Origin: Kluyvera sichuanensis
GTDB taxonomy: Bacteria; Pseudomonadota; Gammaproteobacteria; Enterobacterales; Enterobacteriaceae
Direction: 5' to 3'
DNA: 64,000 nt
Assembly: GCF_014218705.1 (NCBI RefSeq)
Contig: NZ_JABBJF010000022.1
Location: 26,915 to 90,914, forward strand
This document shows positions 40,454-49,115 of the stretch, in pieces. The position numbers and the translations under genes were made by a program. Position 1 is the stretch's first letter; every line of letters begins with the position of its first letter. The notes beneath the pieces are model-generated. The model searched no databases. It was given only the letters and a program-made list of their open reading frames with translations, and was not told where the DNA came from.

Positions 40454-41277
40454 TGCGCCAGACAAAAATCGTAAATATATTCTATGCCAGTGCTGAAGAG
40501 CTTCAGCTAGGCATTAACGAGATAGATACTGAGATTACGACCGCTTTGCAGAACGGCAATATGGAAGCCGTCAAAAAAGCAACGTTACTTAAAAACACCA
40601 TGATTAGTCTGCTGGACAACAAACAGAAGGGCGAGCTGGTTCAAGAAACGTGTACGTCAGGCGAAAAGGCTGATTCATCGGTAGAAATAACGGACGCAAT
40701 GGCCTACGCGTTCCACGCGGCATCTGGTGAGGGTGCAATTGGTTCCGATGATGTTGAAGAGATAAAGCGTGGTCTGCGGGTAGTTATCAATGAGTGTGGC
40801 CTCACAAATCACCTCGTAAAGATCCCTGCTGGTTTACACGATGCAACAGCTCAGCTTGTAGTTAACTTCGCCTCTGAGATGGCGGGTAAGCTTTACCGGG
40901 CCCAGGAGAAGTATGGTCGTGGGGCTGAATGGGCAAAATCTGACTGGAAGGATGAATGCCTCAAAGAGCTCCACCGACACCTTTCAAAAGGTGATCCACG
41001 TGATGTAGCAGCCTACTGCATGTTTTCGTGGCATCACGGTTGGCTGACCCACAGCGAACAACCTGCTATAGCGGGGCTCAGCGAAAGAGTTCTGTTCGAT
41101 AGCTTTATGAAAGATGATTACTCACCTGATTCAAGTGGTTCAGTATCAGAGGAAGAAGAAAGGGTCTTTCTTGAGGTGCTCTTTCACATATGGCAAGGCC
41201 GGGCCGCAGTTCAGAATGGATTAACTCAACAGGAAATGGATATCGTAATGAAGTACCGGGAACAAAATCAGAAATAA
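40453..41277 (+). CDS. phage Eaa-like hypothetical protein, 274 aa
   Basis: The C-terminal half contains Tyr-Arg-Ala-Gln-Glu-Lys-Tyr-Gly-Arg-Gly, then a Lys-Gly-Asp-Pro-Arg-Asp-Val-Ala stretch and Trp-His-His-Gly-Trp-Leu-Thr. From memory these motifs resemble the Eaa-type early proteins of lambdoid phages, whose role is unclear. The N-terminal 80 residues are helical. The link is by recall only. Confidence 0.6.
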   Translation: MRQTKIVNIFYASAEELQLGINEIDTEITTALQNGNMEAVKKATLLKNTMISLLDNKQKGELVQETCTSGEKADSSVEITDAMAYAFHAASGEGAIGSDDVEEIKRGLRVVINECGLTNHLVKIPAGLHDATAQLVVNFASEMAGKLYRAQEKYGRGAEWAKSDWKDECLKELHRHLSKGDPRDVAAYCMFSWHHGWLTHSEQPAIAGLSERVLFDSFMKDDYSPDSSGSVSEEEERVFLEVLFHIWQGRAAVQNGLTQQEMDIVMKYREQNQK

Positions 41278-41338
41278 CATTACTGCGTTCTGACAACCAG
41301 TAAATTAACTCGATGCGGTATTTCAGAAAGGAAAAATT

Positions 41339-41998
41339 ATGATCGTTCTCAAATACCCTCCTTACCCATCGCCCTTCTGGTTCCGGGGGGAAAAAGATAA
41401 AACGGGTGTGGTTACCGAGGTTGGAACAGTTTATGTGGAAGCAACAAAGGATAACCTGCTGCTGGTGGAGGGCACACTCCCTCCGGTAGGTGCGACTTTG
41501 TTTCTTACACCTGACCGGTTCGATATTAAAGCTGAAACTGAGATTGATAGCCGGGCCCGACGAGAGGAACAGGCCAGACAACGTCTGACACGGCAAGAAG
41601 AAGAACGACAGCAAAAGGCCGCTCTCGATATGAAGCTGATGCAACAGGCGCAAGAGCGAAACGCTCGTTTGTATCTTCCGGTACGATGGACAAGCGGATT
41701 CAAATCGGTGATTTCCGGGCTGACGGAAAACAGTAGCGGTAACGGTATAAACCGGCGAACTGTGATTCACGTGCTTTTACTTGAGGACATACGTGATGGG
41801 CGCCTGGTCAGAAATGAAGGGGATTTTCTTTGCACCGCCGCAGGTGGAAGTAACGGCAAGCTTTGGGTTAACCCAGCCACCCATAGTGATGGTGAGTACG
41901 GGCCTTACGTATGTGAAATAACGTGTAAGCAGTGTATTAAGGCTGCTCTACGTTGGCAGGATAAAAATAAGGCCGTCCCACCGGAATGTGTTCCGTAG
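41339..41998 (+). CDS. hypothetical protein with coiled-coil segment, 219 aa
   Basis: AAAGGAAA precedes the ATG. Residues 72-105 are rich in Arg, Glu and Gln and strongly predict a coiled coil. The C-terminal part has Cys-Glu-Ile-Thr-Cys-Lys-Gln-Cys and an earlier Cys, which might bind metal. The N-terminus is beta-rich with many Pro. Unrecognised. Confidence 0.65.
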   Translation: MIVLKYPPYPSPFWFRGEKDKTGVVTEVGTVYVEATKDNLLLVEGTLPPVGATLFLTPDRFDIKAETEIDSRARREEQARQRLTRQEEERQQKAALDMKLMQQAQERNARLYLPVRWTSGFKSVISGLTENSSGNGINRRTVIHVLLLEDIRDGRLVRNEGDFLCTAAGGSNGKLWVNPATHSDGEYGPYVCEITCKQCIKAALRWQDKNKAVPPECVP

Positions 41999-42046
41999 GT
42001 ATCAGGCGAACCGATCACCACGCTATAGAGAGAGGGGACAGTGAAC

Positions 42047-42292
42047 ATGCAAGTTGCTAAAAACAAGTACGCCGTTCTGGACAGTGCGATCATGAAAATA
42101 CTCGGCAAAGAGCCGGTTCCATTTTCACTGATTATGCTTCCAGACGTAGCTGGTGAGTGTTCCCGACTCGCTGATGAGGAGAGGAATAAGCCGATGCCAT
42201 TCCGCATTCTTGACCGGCGGTTACAGGCGCTAAGAAAGGCTGGCAAAATTCAGTTCGTGACCGGAAAAGGCTGGGTAAACCCTCTTTCCTGA
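42047..42292 (+). CDS. winged-helix-like small protein, 81 aa
   Basis: GGGGA lies 8 nt before ATG 42047. Residues 50-80 (Leu-Asp-Arg-Arg-Leu-Gln-Ala-Leu-Arg-Lys-Ala-Gly-Lys-Ile and a short strand pair) look like the recognition helix and wing of a small winged-helix domain. DNA binding is plausible. No family was assigned. Confidence 0.6.
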   Translation: MQVAKNKYAVLDSAIMKILGKEPVPFSLIMLPDVAGECSRLADEERNKPMPFRILDRRLQALRKAGKIQFVTGKGWVNPLS

Positions 42293-42327
42293 CCACCCGC
42301 AATTCGTACTGCATCTTCCTTTTCGTA

Positions 42328-42350
42328 AAAGGCAACTCTTCGTTGCCTTT
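42328..42350 (+). terminator. probable intrinsic terminator
   Basis: AAAGGCAAC and GTTGCCTTT form a 9-bp stem around TCTTC. The following T-run is short. It lies just before the next shared promoter. Confidence 0.6.
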
Positions 42351-42365
42351 CATCCCCCAGAGCTA

Positions 42366-42394
42366 TTCGTCACCTGCCCCCCCAACGATAAAAT
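42366..42394 (+). promoter_or_regulatory. shared-type promoter
   Basis: TTCGTC (42366-42371), ACCTG, 17-bp spacer, TAAAAT (42389-42394). It drives the 1125-aa gene. Confidence 0.7.
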
Positions 42395-42495
42395 CAAAGT
42401 ATCACAAACAATATGTCCCCCATTTAAGCCATTAGAAACACCATGTCCTAGTACAATAGCGGCAACATGGCTAAAGCCGGGGGAAGGAGATCATA

Positions 42496-45400
42496 ATGAC
42501 GGGTATCGTGCGCATTGAACAACCGGTAGAGCGAATTGAACGTTTCCATTCTCTTCAAGGCGGTCAGTACTGGCGGGCAAATGAAGCCATTGCTGAAGAG
42601 AACATTGCCGCTTCCGAAGTACTGCTGATTGAATCGCTGCGTTGGGTCGACAACAAACTGCATACGGTCATTCTGCGCACCCACCCATCAAAACATGGCC
42701 AACACATTCGGTTTGAATATACCGATGAATCTGGCCGCACTTGTGGCACTACCCGTAGCTTCACTCAGCACCGCTTTTTGTTTGATGACTTCGTTAACAA
42801 ATTCACCTTTGCTGCTGACTCGAAAGAAGTCCGCGAAAGTGAAGTGCAGGCCTGCCAGCAGTTGGCTCAGAAGCTGACCGTTGAACTTTCCGAGGCGATG
42901 ACAAACCCTGAACGCATGAAAGAGATCATTGCGGAACGCCTTGAAAAAGAGCAGACAGAAAAAAGCGAGAACAAACTCAATACTCTACCCGCGACGATTG
43001 ACCAGTACACAAACCTCGCCACCGGCCCGTTAGAAAATGCGCTGACATCCGGTGTCAATGAGGAAAGCATTAAGGGAATGATGGAAGCGGCTCGGCATGG
43101 ACATAAACTGGCCGTCATACAATCTGAATGGCTACAAGGTAAGAATAACGAAATTACCAGGGCCGTTCAGGCCGTCGTACCCTATTACCAGGAAATGGCT
43201 GCGGCGCAGCTGGCCGCATTCGAAGAGAGCAGGGAGAACGTTGAATCGCTGATGAAAGGGATTGCGTCTCTGGATCTTTTCATCGGCAAAGATGTTGTCG
43301 TCAACACGATAATCAAAGGCAATTCAGCCCCGAGCGACATTCCTCTGACATTTGTCCAGAAAAAGCTACTGATGGATGAGGAGCTCGCTGTCTATCTGGA
43401 TCTGGGAGACTGGTTCGATTTCACCAAAGCAGATTTATTCGACCAGGCACTGCAAAAACACCCGGGCCTAATCGAGCAGATTTTCCCGACCCAACGTTGC
43501 GTACTGGTTATGGCCGTCACCAGACGGCACGTCAATTATCAGGATCCGTGGGAGGCTGCGGCCAAAGACTTTCAAAACAGATGTGTCTTCCTGCTGGTAC
43601 GAGACGGCGAAAATATTTACCAGGTATGCAGCCCGGTTGAATCTCATCTGGGCGCTCATACGCTGTTCCCTGAACGTGACGAGCAGGACGCGCTTTTTCG
43701 CGGTTTTGACGGTTCTCGCATCACCTTCCGCGATGTAGCTTACACTGACCGGCTGCGGGCGCATGAAAAGATGGCGCTGCACTATAAACGTTTCCTGATC
43801 CTTTGCTGCGGGCTCGACCAGCGTGAGCGCCTGTTTGGCGAATTCTATGATCGCAGTAGTAACATTAATTTCATCTCGATGGACTTCCAGGAGAAATATT
43901 GCCGCTTTATTCATGACGCAGATGGAACCGGTCTGTTGAGTGACCCGGAGGCCGATACCAGACCATCGCTGGAGTCCTACATTAAGCAGGCGAACCAGCA
44001 CCTGCGTTCTGGTTCACGCGTCTTTTGTGAGTGGAGACAGGTCGTTAATCCGGTTACCGCACCCGGGGCAGCTAAGGATGATTCAGGTAAGGGCTACCGG
44101 GGACATTCATTCACGGTTGATTTCGTTAAAAGCCGTAGTACCAGCGTGGCATACCAGAAGAATGAAGAGATCTACGTTGATGTGCCAGTCGTTCAGCACA
44201 CCTACAGCCGTAATGCGAAGTCAGACAAACGAGAATTCAATGCCAAGGTATGCCTCTCAAAATTCAGAACCTCTGATAGCCTTGGCTATCTTTGCCTGGA
44301 CACGGTGAAATCCGCCGATCTCGAATATTACATTCACAACCGGCGTATCCGGGCTAACCATCTTTATTACATCCGGCTCTTCAAAGAACTTGCGGCACTG
44401 CTGAAGCTGGAAGAAACGCATGAAGAACAATACCGAAGCAAAATGCTGGCGGCTTTAAACGCCGGGAACATCGGTGACGAAAATGACCGGGTTGCGGCTG
44501 TAGATAAAACGATTCAGACGTGGCGCTGCGCAAACCGAGGTGCATCCCTCCAAAGTGGTCTGGAAGATGAGAAGCAATGGAAAGCGCTCCTTGCCATGAT
44601 GGATTTAATTGCATGGCGAGGTCATGCAAGCATCCCGCAAATTGAATGCTACTGTGAGCAACTTGGAAACTCTCCTCTACGGCTTGTGGTAATGCCAAAC
44701 GGCAAACTGGGCCTGTATGTAGCCCCACGAGCTGAAGAACGAAACGATGCAGCTGAGAAACACAAATGGGCTATACGTGTGGTATTGAGTCTGACGCGTA
44801 CCGGTGTGAAAGAGGTATCTCGCTCATGGGCTCTGGTTAACGAACTGAGCGTATCTGAATGCACCCTCAAAGAATGGCCGCTGGTGGATGAGTGGAAAGG
44901 GTTAAAGTCTGTATTTGAAAGCTACGACCGGAAACTTAAAGCTCTGGCAGACATTGAACTGGGCCGTGAGACTCTCAAGCGTCTGAATCCCAGCAACCAG
45001 GAAGGTCTGAGCGAGCTGGCAGAATTGTGGATTAATGCTTTTGAAGAAATGAACTTCTACCGACCGACTGGCGGGATCGTTCAAAAGCCAGTAATGATGA
45101 TCCCGATTGGTCTTATTGTCGACCGTGAGGAGTGGTCATACTTATATCTTGGTACACGCGGCTCTGCGGTCGAGTATATCTATCAGAATCTGAATGATAA
45201 GGCACTCAAGGCCCGGGTAGCCCACCGTCTGATTTCAAATTACGAGGTCAAAGAGGGTAAGCTCGATAATCTTGCCAATAAGAAAACAAGTCTGGGTCTC
45301 TTTTGCACAAAACAGCGCCCGGACATGGCCCCTTTTAGCGCAGACCGAAACATAGAGACATATGGGCCTGATTTCGGCGTTAACCATGCTGTGCTTACGC

Positions 45401-45873
45401 ATATGGTATCGTTTAAATCGCAGATAGCGCTGATTCAGCAAGAGGCAGATCGCGGCTTACACCGTCGCTTCACGATAGCCAGCAACCTGGTCAGTTCAGC
45501 CGGGGAGTTGCTTATCGATCAACTGCTCGGCGATGCGGCGCGAGATGCAGATGAGCCGGTAGATATTCTTGAGGTGGTTATTAACCCAGCGCCAACCGGT
45601 GAACCAGGGGCGAAGCTGAAGAAGAATGGTGAGACATTCTGGCATAAGCACTGGTGTGATTTGTGTAAGCCAGGAACCGAAGAAAGCCTGGCACTCTCCC
45701 ACATTCACGCGCCGGATCACGTCATTACGCGGACTTCGTTCAGTTCCAAGGAGGATGCCATCCTCTTCGTACTCAAGACGATGCCGCAGGCCAGAAAATA
45801 CGAAAAGGATTTCTTCCGCGACAATGATTTCGATGTACCTGATGGGATTATTGAACGGTGGATAGACCGTTAA
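42496..45873 (+). CDS. large protein of unknown function, 1125 aa
   Basis: The largest gene in the window, with a strong GGAAGGAG site. The N-terminal 90 residues are beta-rich. Residues 90-270 are mainly helical and charged, with coiled-coil character (Glu-Arg-Leu-Glu-Lys-Glu-Gln-Thr-Glu-Lys). The remainder mixes alpha and beta, with a His-Lys-His-Trp-Cys-Asp-Leu-Cys motif near residue 1055 and a later Ser-His-Ile-His that together could bind zinc. No Walker motif, signal peptide or TM was found. I do not recognise it. It stands alone between a shared promoter and a strong terminator. Confidence 0.8.
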   Translation: MTGIVRIEQPVERIERFHSLQGGQYWRANEAIAEENIAASEVLLIESLRWVDNKLHTVILRTHPSKHGQHIRFEYTDESGRTCGTTRSFTQHRFLFDDFVNKFTFAADSKEVRESEVQACQQLAQKLTVELSEAMTNPERMKEIIAERLEKEQTEKSENKLNTLPATIDQYTNLATGPLENALTSGVNEESIKGMMEAARHGHKLAVIQSEWLQGKNNEITRAVQAVVPYYQEMAAAQLAAFEESRENVESLMKGIASLDLFIGKDVVVNTIIKGNSAPSDIPLTFVQKKLLMDEELAVYLDLGDWFDFTKADLFDQALQKHPGLIEQIFPTQRCVLVMAVTRRHVNYQDPWEAAAKDFQNRCVFLLVRDGENIYQVCSPVESHLGAHTLFPERDEQDALFRGFDGSRITFRDVAYTDRLRAHEKMALHYKRFLILCCGLDQRERLFGEFYDRSSNINFISMDFQEKYCRFIHDADGTGLLSDPEADTRPSLESYIKQANQHLRSGSRVFCEWRQVVNPVTAPGAAKDDSGKGYRGHSFTVDFVKSRSTSVAYQKNEEIYVDVPVVQHTYSRNAKSDKREFNAKVCLSKFRTSDSLGYLCLDTVKSADLEYYIHNRRIRANHLYYIRLFKELAALLKLEETHEEQYRSKMLAALNAGNIGDENDRVAAVDKTIQTWRCANRGASLQSGLEDEKQWKALLAMMDLIAWRGHASIPQIECYCEQLGNSPLRLVVMPNGKLGLYVAPRAEERNDAAEKHKWAIRVVLSLTRTGVKEVSRSWALVNELSVSECTLKEWPLVDEWKGLKSVFESYDRKLKALADIELGRETLKRLNPSNQEGLSELAELWINAFEEMNFYRPTGGIVQKPVMMIPIGLIVDREEWSYLYLGTRGSAVEYIYQNLNDKALKARVAHRLISNYEVKEGKLDNLANKKTSLGLFCTKQRPDMAPFSADRNIETYGPDFGVNHAVLTHMVSFKSQIALIQQEADRGLHRRFTIASNLVSSAGELLIDQLLGDAARDADEPVDILEVVINPAPTGEPGAKLKKNGETFWHKHWCDLCKPGTEESLALSHIHAPDHVITRTSFSSKEDAILFVLKTMPQARKYEKDFFRDNDFDVPDGIIERWIDR

Positions 45874-45896
45874 TCATATGCAGTATGAATAAAAAA

Positions 45897-45930
45897 AAGC
45901 CCGCTTTAGTCGTTGCAAGCGGGCTTTTTA
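45897..45930 (+). terminator. intrinsic terminator of the 1125-aa gene
   Basis: AAGCCCGCTT and AAGCGGGCTT form a 10-bp stem with a 10-nt loop and T-run on the plus strand. An A-run on the other side makes it potentially bidirectional. Confidence 0.85.
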
Positions 45931-46060
45931 TTTCTTCGCGTTACAGCTGTGGCATCAATTACAAAACGGAACGGCTTGGTGCCGGGGCGAAGAACGGAGA
46001 AAGGGATAGGCACGAGGTGGTGATAATGTTGCTATTCATATGGGGTATGAATAAGAAACA

Positions 46061-46085
46061 GCCCACTTGCGAGTACTAAGTGGGC
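46061..46085 (-). terminator. terminator of the minus-strand gene at 46095
   Basis: On the minus strand GCCCACTT and AAGTGGGC form an 8-bp stem; the following tract (TGTTTCTTATT) is T-rich. Confidence 0.65.
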
Positions 46086-46094
46086 CATTGAGGG

Positions 46095-46418
46095 TCAGGC
46101 ATAAGACTCAGACAGAGCAGTAGCGGCTTCAAGCGCCGGTTCAAGCGACAGGCTGTTATCGCTGATAACATTCCATCCCTCATTGCCGTAAACAAAATGG
46201 ACGTAACCTGCACGTTCAGTTTCTTCAGGGCGATAAGCATAGAAGTAGTCTTCATCAGTAGAGAACATGGCTTCAACAATACGTTCTACGTTCGTAGAGC
46301 GCTTCAGCACAATCTCTTCTGAGTCGAATACCGAGATGCTATATCCTGCTTCAATCAACCCGGTTGCTGCTGCCCGGGCAATTTCCTGCTCAATACGTTG
46401 CCGCTGATCTACGTTCAT
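46095..46418 (-). CDS. hypothetical protein, 107 aa
   Basis: The start at 46418 has GAGGAGCAGCAGG upstream on the minus strand; a longer frame from 46466 would begin at the operator. The protein has an N-terminal helix, then beta strands with aromatic residues (Tyr-Phe-Tyr-Ala-Tyr, His-Phe-Val-Tyr-Gly) and an acidic helical end. It lies downstream of the HTH gene and two operator copies, so it is probably part of the same regulated unit. Function unknown. Confidence 0.65.
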   Translation of the reverse strand: MNVDQRQRIEQEIARAAATGLIEAGYSISVFDSEEIVLKRSTNVERIVEAMFSTDEDYFYAYRPEETERAGYVHFVYGNEGWNVISDNSLSLEPALEAATALSESYA

Positions 46419-46465
46419 GCCTGCTGCTCCTCGATGGGAAGTGAAGTCGAACACACGAGAAAGCA

Positions 46466-46479
46466 TGAACTATAGTTCA
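46466..46479. promoter_or_regulatory. operator copy 1 (TGAACTATAGTTCA)
   Basis: A perfect 14-bp palindrome 47 bp upstream of the 46418 start. Two near copies lie at 46499-46513 and 46714-46729. Confidence 0.7.
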
Positions 46480-46498
46480 CATTTAATCAATAAAAAAG

Positions 46499-46513
46499 GG
46501 AACTATACTTCAC
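46499..46513. promoter_or_regulatory. operator copy 2 (GGAACTATACTTCAC)
   Basis: Imperfect copy of the palindrome at 46466, overlapping the 3' end of the HTH gene. Confidence 0.6.
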
Positions 46514-46701
46514 TTATTCTTGGTTTTTTTTAATACTGGTAGTCCTGCAAGCGCATCGTTCCAATGCTGCTCGCGTTCCTCATTACCTGAAATATTACTT
46601 ATCCATCTTTCGGACTTGCCCCAGCGCTGTGCCAGCGCCTGCCGCGTCCAGCCTTTGCGTTTCATCTCTGCTTTAAATTCATCGCTGGTGGGTTTGTACA
46701 T
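46510..46701 (-). CDS. small HTH regulator, 63 aa
   Basis: Residues 15-37 (Gly-Trp-Thr-Arg-Gln-Ala-Leu-Ala-Gln-Arg-Trp-Gly, then Glu-Arg-Trp-Ile-Ser-Asn) form a Cro/CI-type helix-turn-helix. The protein is basic and about the size of a Cro repressor. Three copies of the palindrome GTGAACTATAGTTCAC surround the gene, one in its own promoter and two before the next gene. It very likely binds them and represses itself and the 46095 gene, and possibly the plus-strand gene at 46845. Confidence 0.75.
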   Translation of the reverse strand: MYKPTSDEFKAEMKRKGWTRQALAQRWGKSERWISNISGNEEREQHWNDALAGLPVLKKTKNK

Positions 46702-46713
46702 AGGTTAATCCAC

Positions 46714-46729
46714 GTGAACTATAATTCAC
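46714..46729. promoter_or_regulatory. operator copy 3 (GTGAACTATAATTCAC)
   Basis: Palindrome 13 bp upstream of the HTH gene start. One base off perfect symmetry, it contains CTATAAT, which could double as a -10 box. Confidence 0.7.
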
Positions 46730-46844
46730 CTGATAGTACGGTAAGGCTGGTTAAGTAACAACGGGATATCGACGGTCATCTTCCGTTCCCGCACACGGGC
46801 CAGTGCTCCTGGCTATACTGAGTCAAAAATGCGGAGGACACATT

Positions 46845-47369
46845 ATGTTTGAACGTATAAGCAGGTTTTTCGCTGGCGCAACAAAACAGGAGAGGGCGGA
46901 ACCGTCAGTCTCTATACCTGAACCTGTTACTCTTGAGGGTGATAACGCGCCATCAGCTATCGAACATGACAGAAAAATAGTCCATGACAGCAGGGTATTT
47001 ATACATAGGTCTTTAGGCTTTATACTTATGGTATATTCTCCCGAATTATTCAGAAAAGCCATTAATCATGACATATGTCTTGGCTATATATATGGTTATA
47101 TCATAGCGGCAATAGGTGACGACGAAGAGTTATGTAAAGCATCGGAAAATCGTCGATGGGATGTTGTCGCTGCCTATTATCGAAGTTTATTGGATTATTC
47201 AGCTGAAGCTTACTATGAGAAAACTGTAAACGCGATGGATAATTACCACTTCAAACAAGCAAGAAATGTAAGCGTAATGGATTATCACAAAAACAAAATC
47301 AATCCTGATGGCGATAATCATCATTTGCGTTTTCTAATGACCGAAATAATTGAAGATAGGGTTGAATAA
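46845..47369 (+). CDS. hypothetical protein, 174 aa
   Basis: GGAGGA precedes ATG 46845. The first 45 residues are polar and probably flexible. The rest is helical with many Tyr, Ile and His, but no clear TM or metal site. The DNA is AT-rich towards the end. It diverges from the HTH gene and may be under its control. Unrecognised. Confidence 0.65.
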   Translation: MFERISRFFAGATKQERAEPSVSIPEPVTLEGDNAPSAIEHDRKIVHDSRVFIHRSLGFILMVYSPELFRKAINHDICLGYIYGYIIAAIGDDEELCKASENRRWDVVAAYYRSLLDYSAEAYYEKTVNAMDNYHFKQARNVSVMDYHKNKINPDGDNHHLRFLMTEIIEDRVE

Positions 47370-47377
47370 ATACACGT

Positions 47378-47406
47378 TTCGTCACATGAACGACCTATGG
47401 TTTACT
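47378..47406 (+). promoter_or_regulatory. shared-type promoter with flanking inverted repeat
   Basis: TTCGTC (47378-47383), ACATG, 17-bp spacer, TTTACT (47401-47406). CCTATGGTT (47394-47402) and AACCATAGG (47423-47431) form a 9-bp inverted repeat that covers the -10 and the start point, a candidate operator. Confidence 0.65.
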
Positions 47407-47440
47407 GAATATAACGACAACGAACCATAGGCCAGAAAAA

Positions 47441-47986
47441 ATGACACTTCAAAAAGCCAACGAAAAACGTATTGAAAACTTCCTAGCCAAACAAATTCGT
47501 CATAACGGTAAGATTTTATCAATGCGTGAATTTATGGATTCACTCATTGCTGACGGCTATAGCCCACGTGCAAAAGCGGAACAGAAAGTAGGACACCCCA
47601 GCAGCCGTCAAACCTTTCGCTGGAACAACGAGCAGCAAAGGGAGCACCAGATTAAGCGAGCTCTGGGGGGTACTGTTCTGAAATATTCAATGGTGTCATC
47701 TGACGGCTCATTTTATGACATTGAAAAAATTGCCTATGATTACGTCATTGAAAAAATGGGCGGGGTTAACGTTAAGCCGGAAACGATGTGTTTTGCGATT
47801 TTCAACAGCCCTTCATCATTGCGGGGCGGGAAGAGAGAGCGCTGTGTAGCTGTCTATAGCCGCACTGTGGCAACAGAGGAACAACGGGTCAGGAGCATGT
47901 TATCTACTGACTTCACGCATTATGATCTGGTCTGGTTCGGTGAAGCCACTTCCCAGAAGGAAGCGCTGGAACTAGCCGAGGGATAA
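47441..47986 (+). CDS. basic hypothetical protein, 181 aa
   Basis: The N-terminal 80 residues are strongly basic with several Arg/Lys clusters. The rest is alpha/beta with an acidic end, and there is one unpaired Cys in the middle. No family was recognised. A terminator follows the stop. Confidence 0.7.
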   Translation: MTLQKANEKRIENFLAKQIRHNGKILSMREFMDSLIADGYSPRAKAEQKVGHPSSRQTFRWNNEQQREHQIKRALGGTVLKYSMVSSDGSFYDIEKIAYDYVIEKMGGVNVKPETMCFAIFNSPSSLRGGKRERCVAVYSRTVATEEQRVRSMLSTDFTHYDLVWFGEATSQKEALELAEG

Positions 47987-47994
47987 TATCAATT

Positions 47995-48027
47995 AGCCAC
48001 CAAGGAAATAACCGGGGTGGCTTTTTT
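47995..48027 (+). terminator. intrinsic terminator
   Basis: AGCCACC pairs with GGTGGCT across a 14-nt loop and is followed by six T residues. Confidence 0.75.
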
Positions 48028-48058
48028 GTTTTAAACGATTAAAAATAAGCCAAATCAC

Positions 48059-48086
48059 TTCGTCACAAGCATGTGGGTGGTAATAT
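48059..48086 (+). promoter_or_regulatory. shared-type promoter, 16-bp spacer
   Basis: TTCGTC (48059-48064), ACAAG, 16-bp spacer, TAATAT (48081-48086), 36 bp before the acidic-protein gene. Confidence 0.6.
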
Positions 48087-48122
48087 AGACATATAGGCAA
48101 TCACATTCAACTGGAGGCTAAT

Positions 48123-48425
48123 ATGTCAGATTTAATTGCAGCAAGATATGATGAAGTATCAGCTTCCGAGTTTGAAGATGATATGGTTGTCATTGTCATT
48201 ACCGATGAACAGAGTGAAGATATTGAGGTTATTTCAGACCTTGATGATCTTTTCGTTAATACTGAGGTTGTGGTTATTGATGGTGACGCTTTAGAAGTCG
48301 ACTATGATAACGCTGGATATTTTTCATCAGAGAATAGCTATGAAGTTTCAGTAGACGATATGTTATTCGACAATACCGTTGGTGAGCAACTTATGGATTG
48401 TGGTTTTTTCGGCACTCAAAGCTAA
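48123..48425 (+). CDS. extremely acidic protein, 100 aa (DNA-mimic-like)
   Basis: The protein has about 28 Asp and Glu residues, one Arg and no Lys, giving a net charge near -27 over 100 residues. The acidic residues are spread through Val- and Ile-rich strands. TGGAGG is a strong ribosome site. Proteins with this profile and size include DNA mimics that inhibit restriction enzymes or other DNA-binding proteins. No sequence family such as ArdA or Ocr was recognised, so the role is inferred from composition alone. Confidence 0.7.
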   Translation: MSDLIAARYDEVSASEFEDDMVVIVITDEQSEDIEVISDLDDLFVNTEVVVIDGDALEVDYDNAGYFSSENSYEVSVDDMLFDNTVGEQLMDCGFFGTQS

Positions 48426-48536
48426 TAGATACTCGTTATTTATTATCGCGTCCCAATCGTCATGCAGGTGTGGTTATTTATTTACTGAAAAGCCATGTTT
48501 TAAATAACAGGCAACGATAATCTAACAGGAGCGGCT

Positions 48537-48962
48537 ATGAAACTCGAAAACATTAACAAAGAGCAGCAGCTCTATGTTCTTAAATGTGGCTCTATTCTAT
48601 CAAGCTACGGATTTGATCTCCTGCATACAAAAGCAACCGCCGTAGCTGACTGGATGGACGTTGAAGCACCAGTAGCTGCACTGGGTACAGAAGAACATTT
48701 TGAACAATGTGCAGAACTCATGCGGCGCGGGCAGGTATATGCTAACGCTTCCCGGAAATGCTGCCCCGGTAATCTTTCCCCCCAACTAATTGGGCTTGAA
48801 GGTTGTCGTGTTAGAGTCACTACCGATGACGGTGAGGAACGCTGTTTCTGGGTTGCAAAAACGACCGGATGGATGCCGGGTCACCTCGAAGTTCCACGCT
48901 CGAATACGGCTTATGGCCACCCTGCACAAGCGCATTACAAGTCAGTTCAGACTATTCGATAA
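48537..48962 (+). CDS. hypothetical protein, 141 aa
   Basis: AGGAGCGG precedes the ATG. It starts with a helix (Lys-Glu-Gln-Gln-Leu-Tyr-Val-Leu), has Cys-Cys-Pro-Gly in the middle and a beta-rich end. No family was recognised. It is the last gene before the first iteron-like palindrome at 49006. Confidence 0.65.
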   Translation: MKLENINKEQQLYVLKCGSILSSYGFDLLHTKATAVADWMDVEAPVAALGTEEHFEQCAELMRRGQVYANASRKCCPGNLSPQLIGLEGCRVRVTTDDGEERCFWVAKTTGWMPGHLEVPRSNTAYGHPAQAHYKSVQTIR

Positions 48963-49005
48963 GTCACCGGTGCTCCGATTTCGACATGATGCATACCAAC
49001 CAGAC

Positions 49006-49045
49006 TCACTACTGTTGTCATCGACAAGAATGACAACAGTAGTGA
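49006..49045. repeat. outlying iteron palindrome
   Basis: TCACTACTGTTGTCA (49006-49020) and TGACAACAGTAGTGA (49031-49045) form a perfect 15-bp inverted repeat. They are the same iteron as in the field at 49846-51287. It lies 70 bp before the HNH gene. Confidence 0.8.
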
Positions 49046-49115
49046 GTATCTATGGCTTATCCTCGGAAAACAGCCCATTATTCATGCCTCCCTCTTCCGG
49101 TATGGCATAGCTCAC

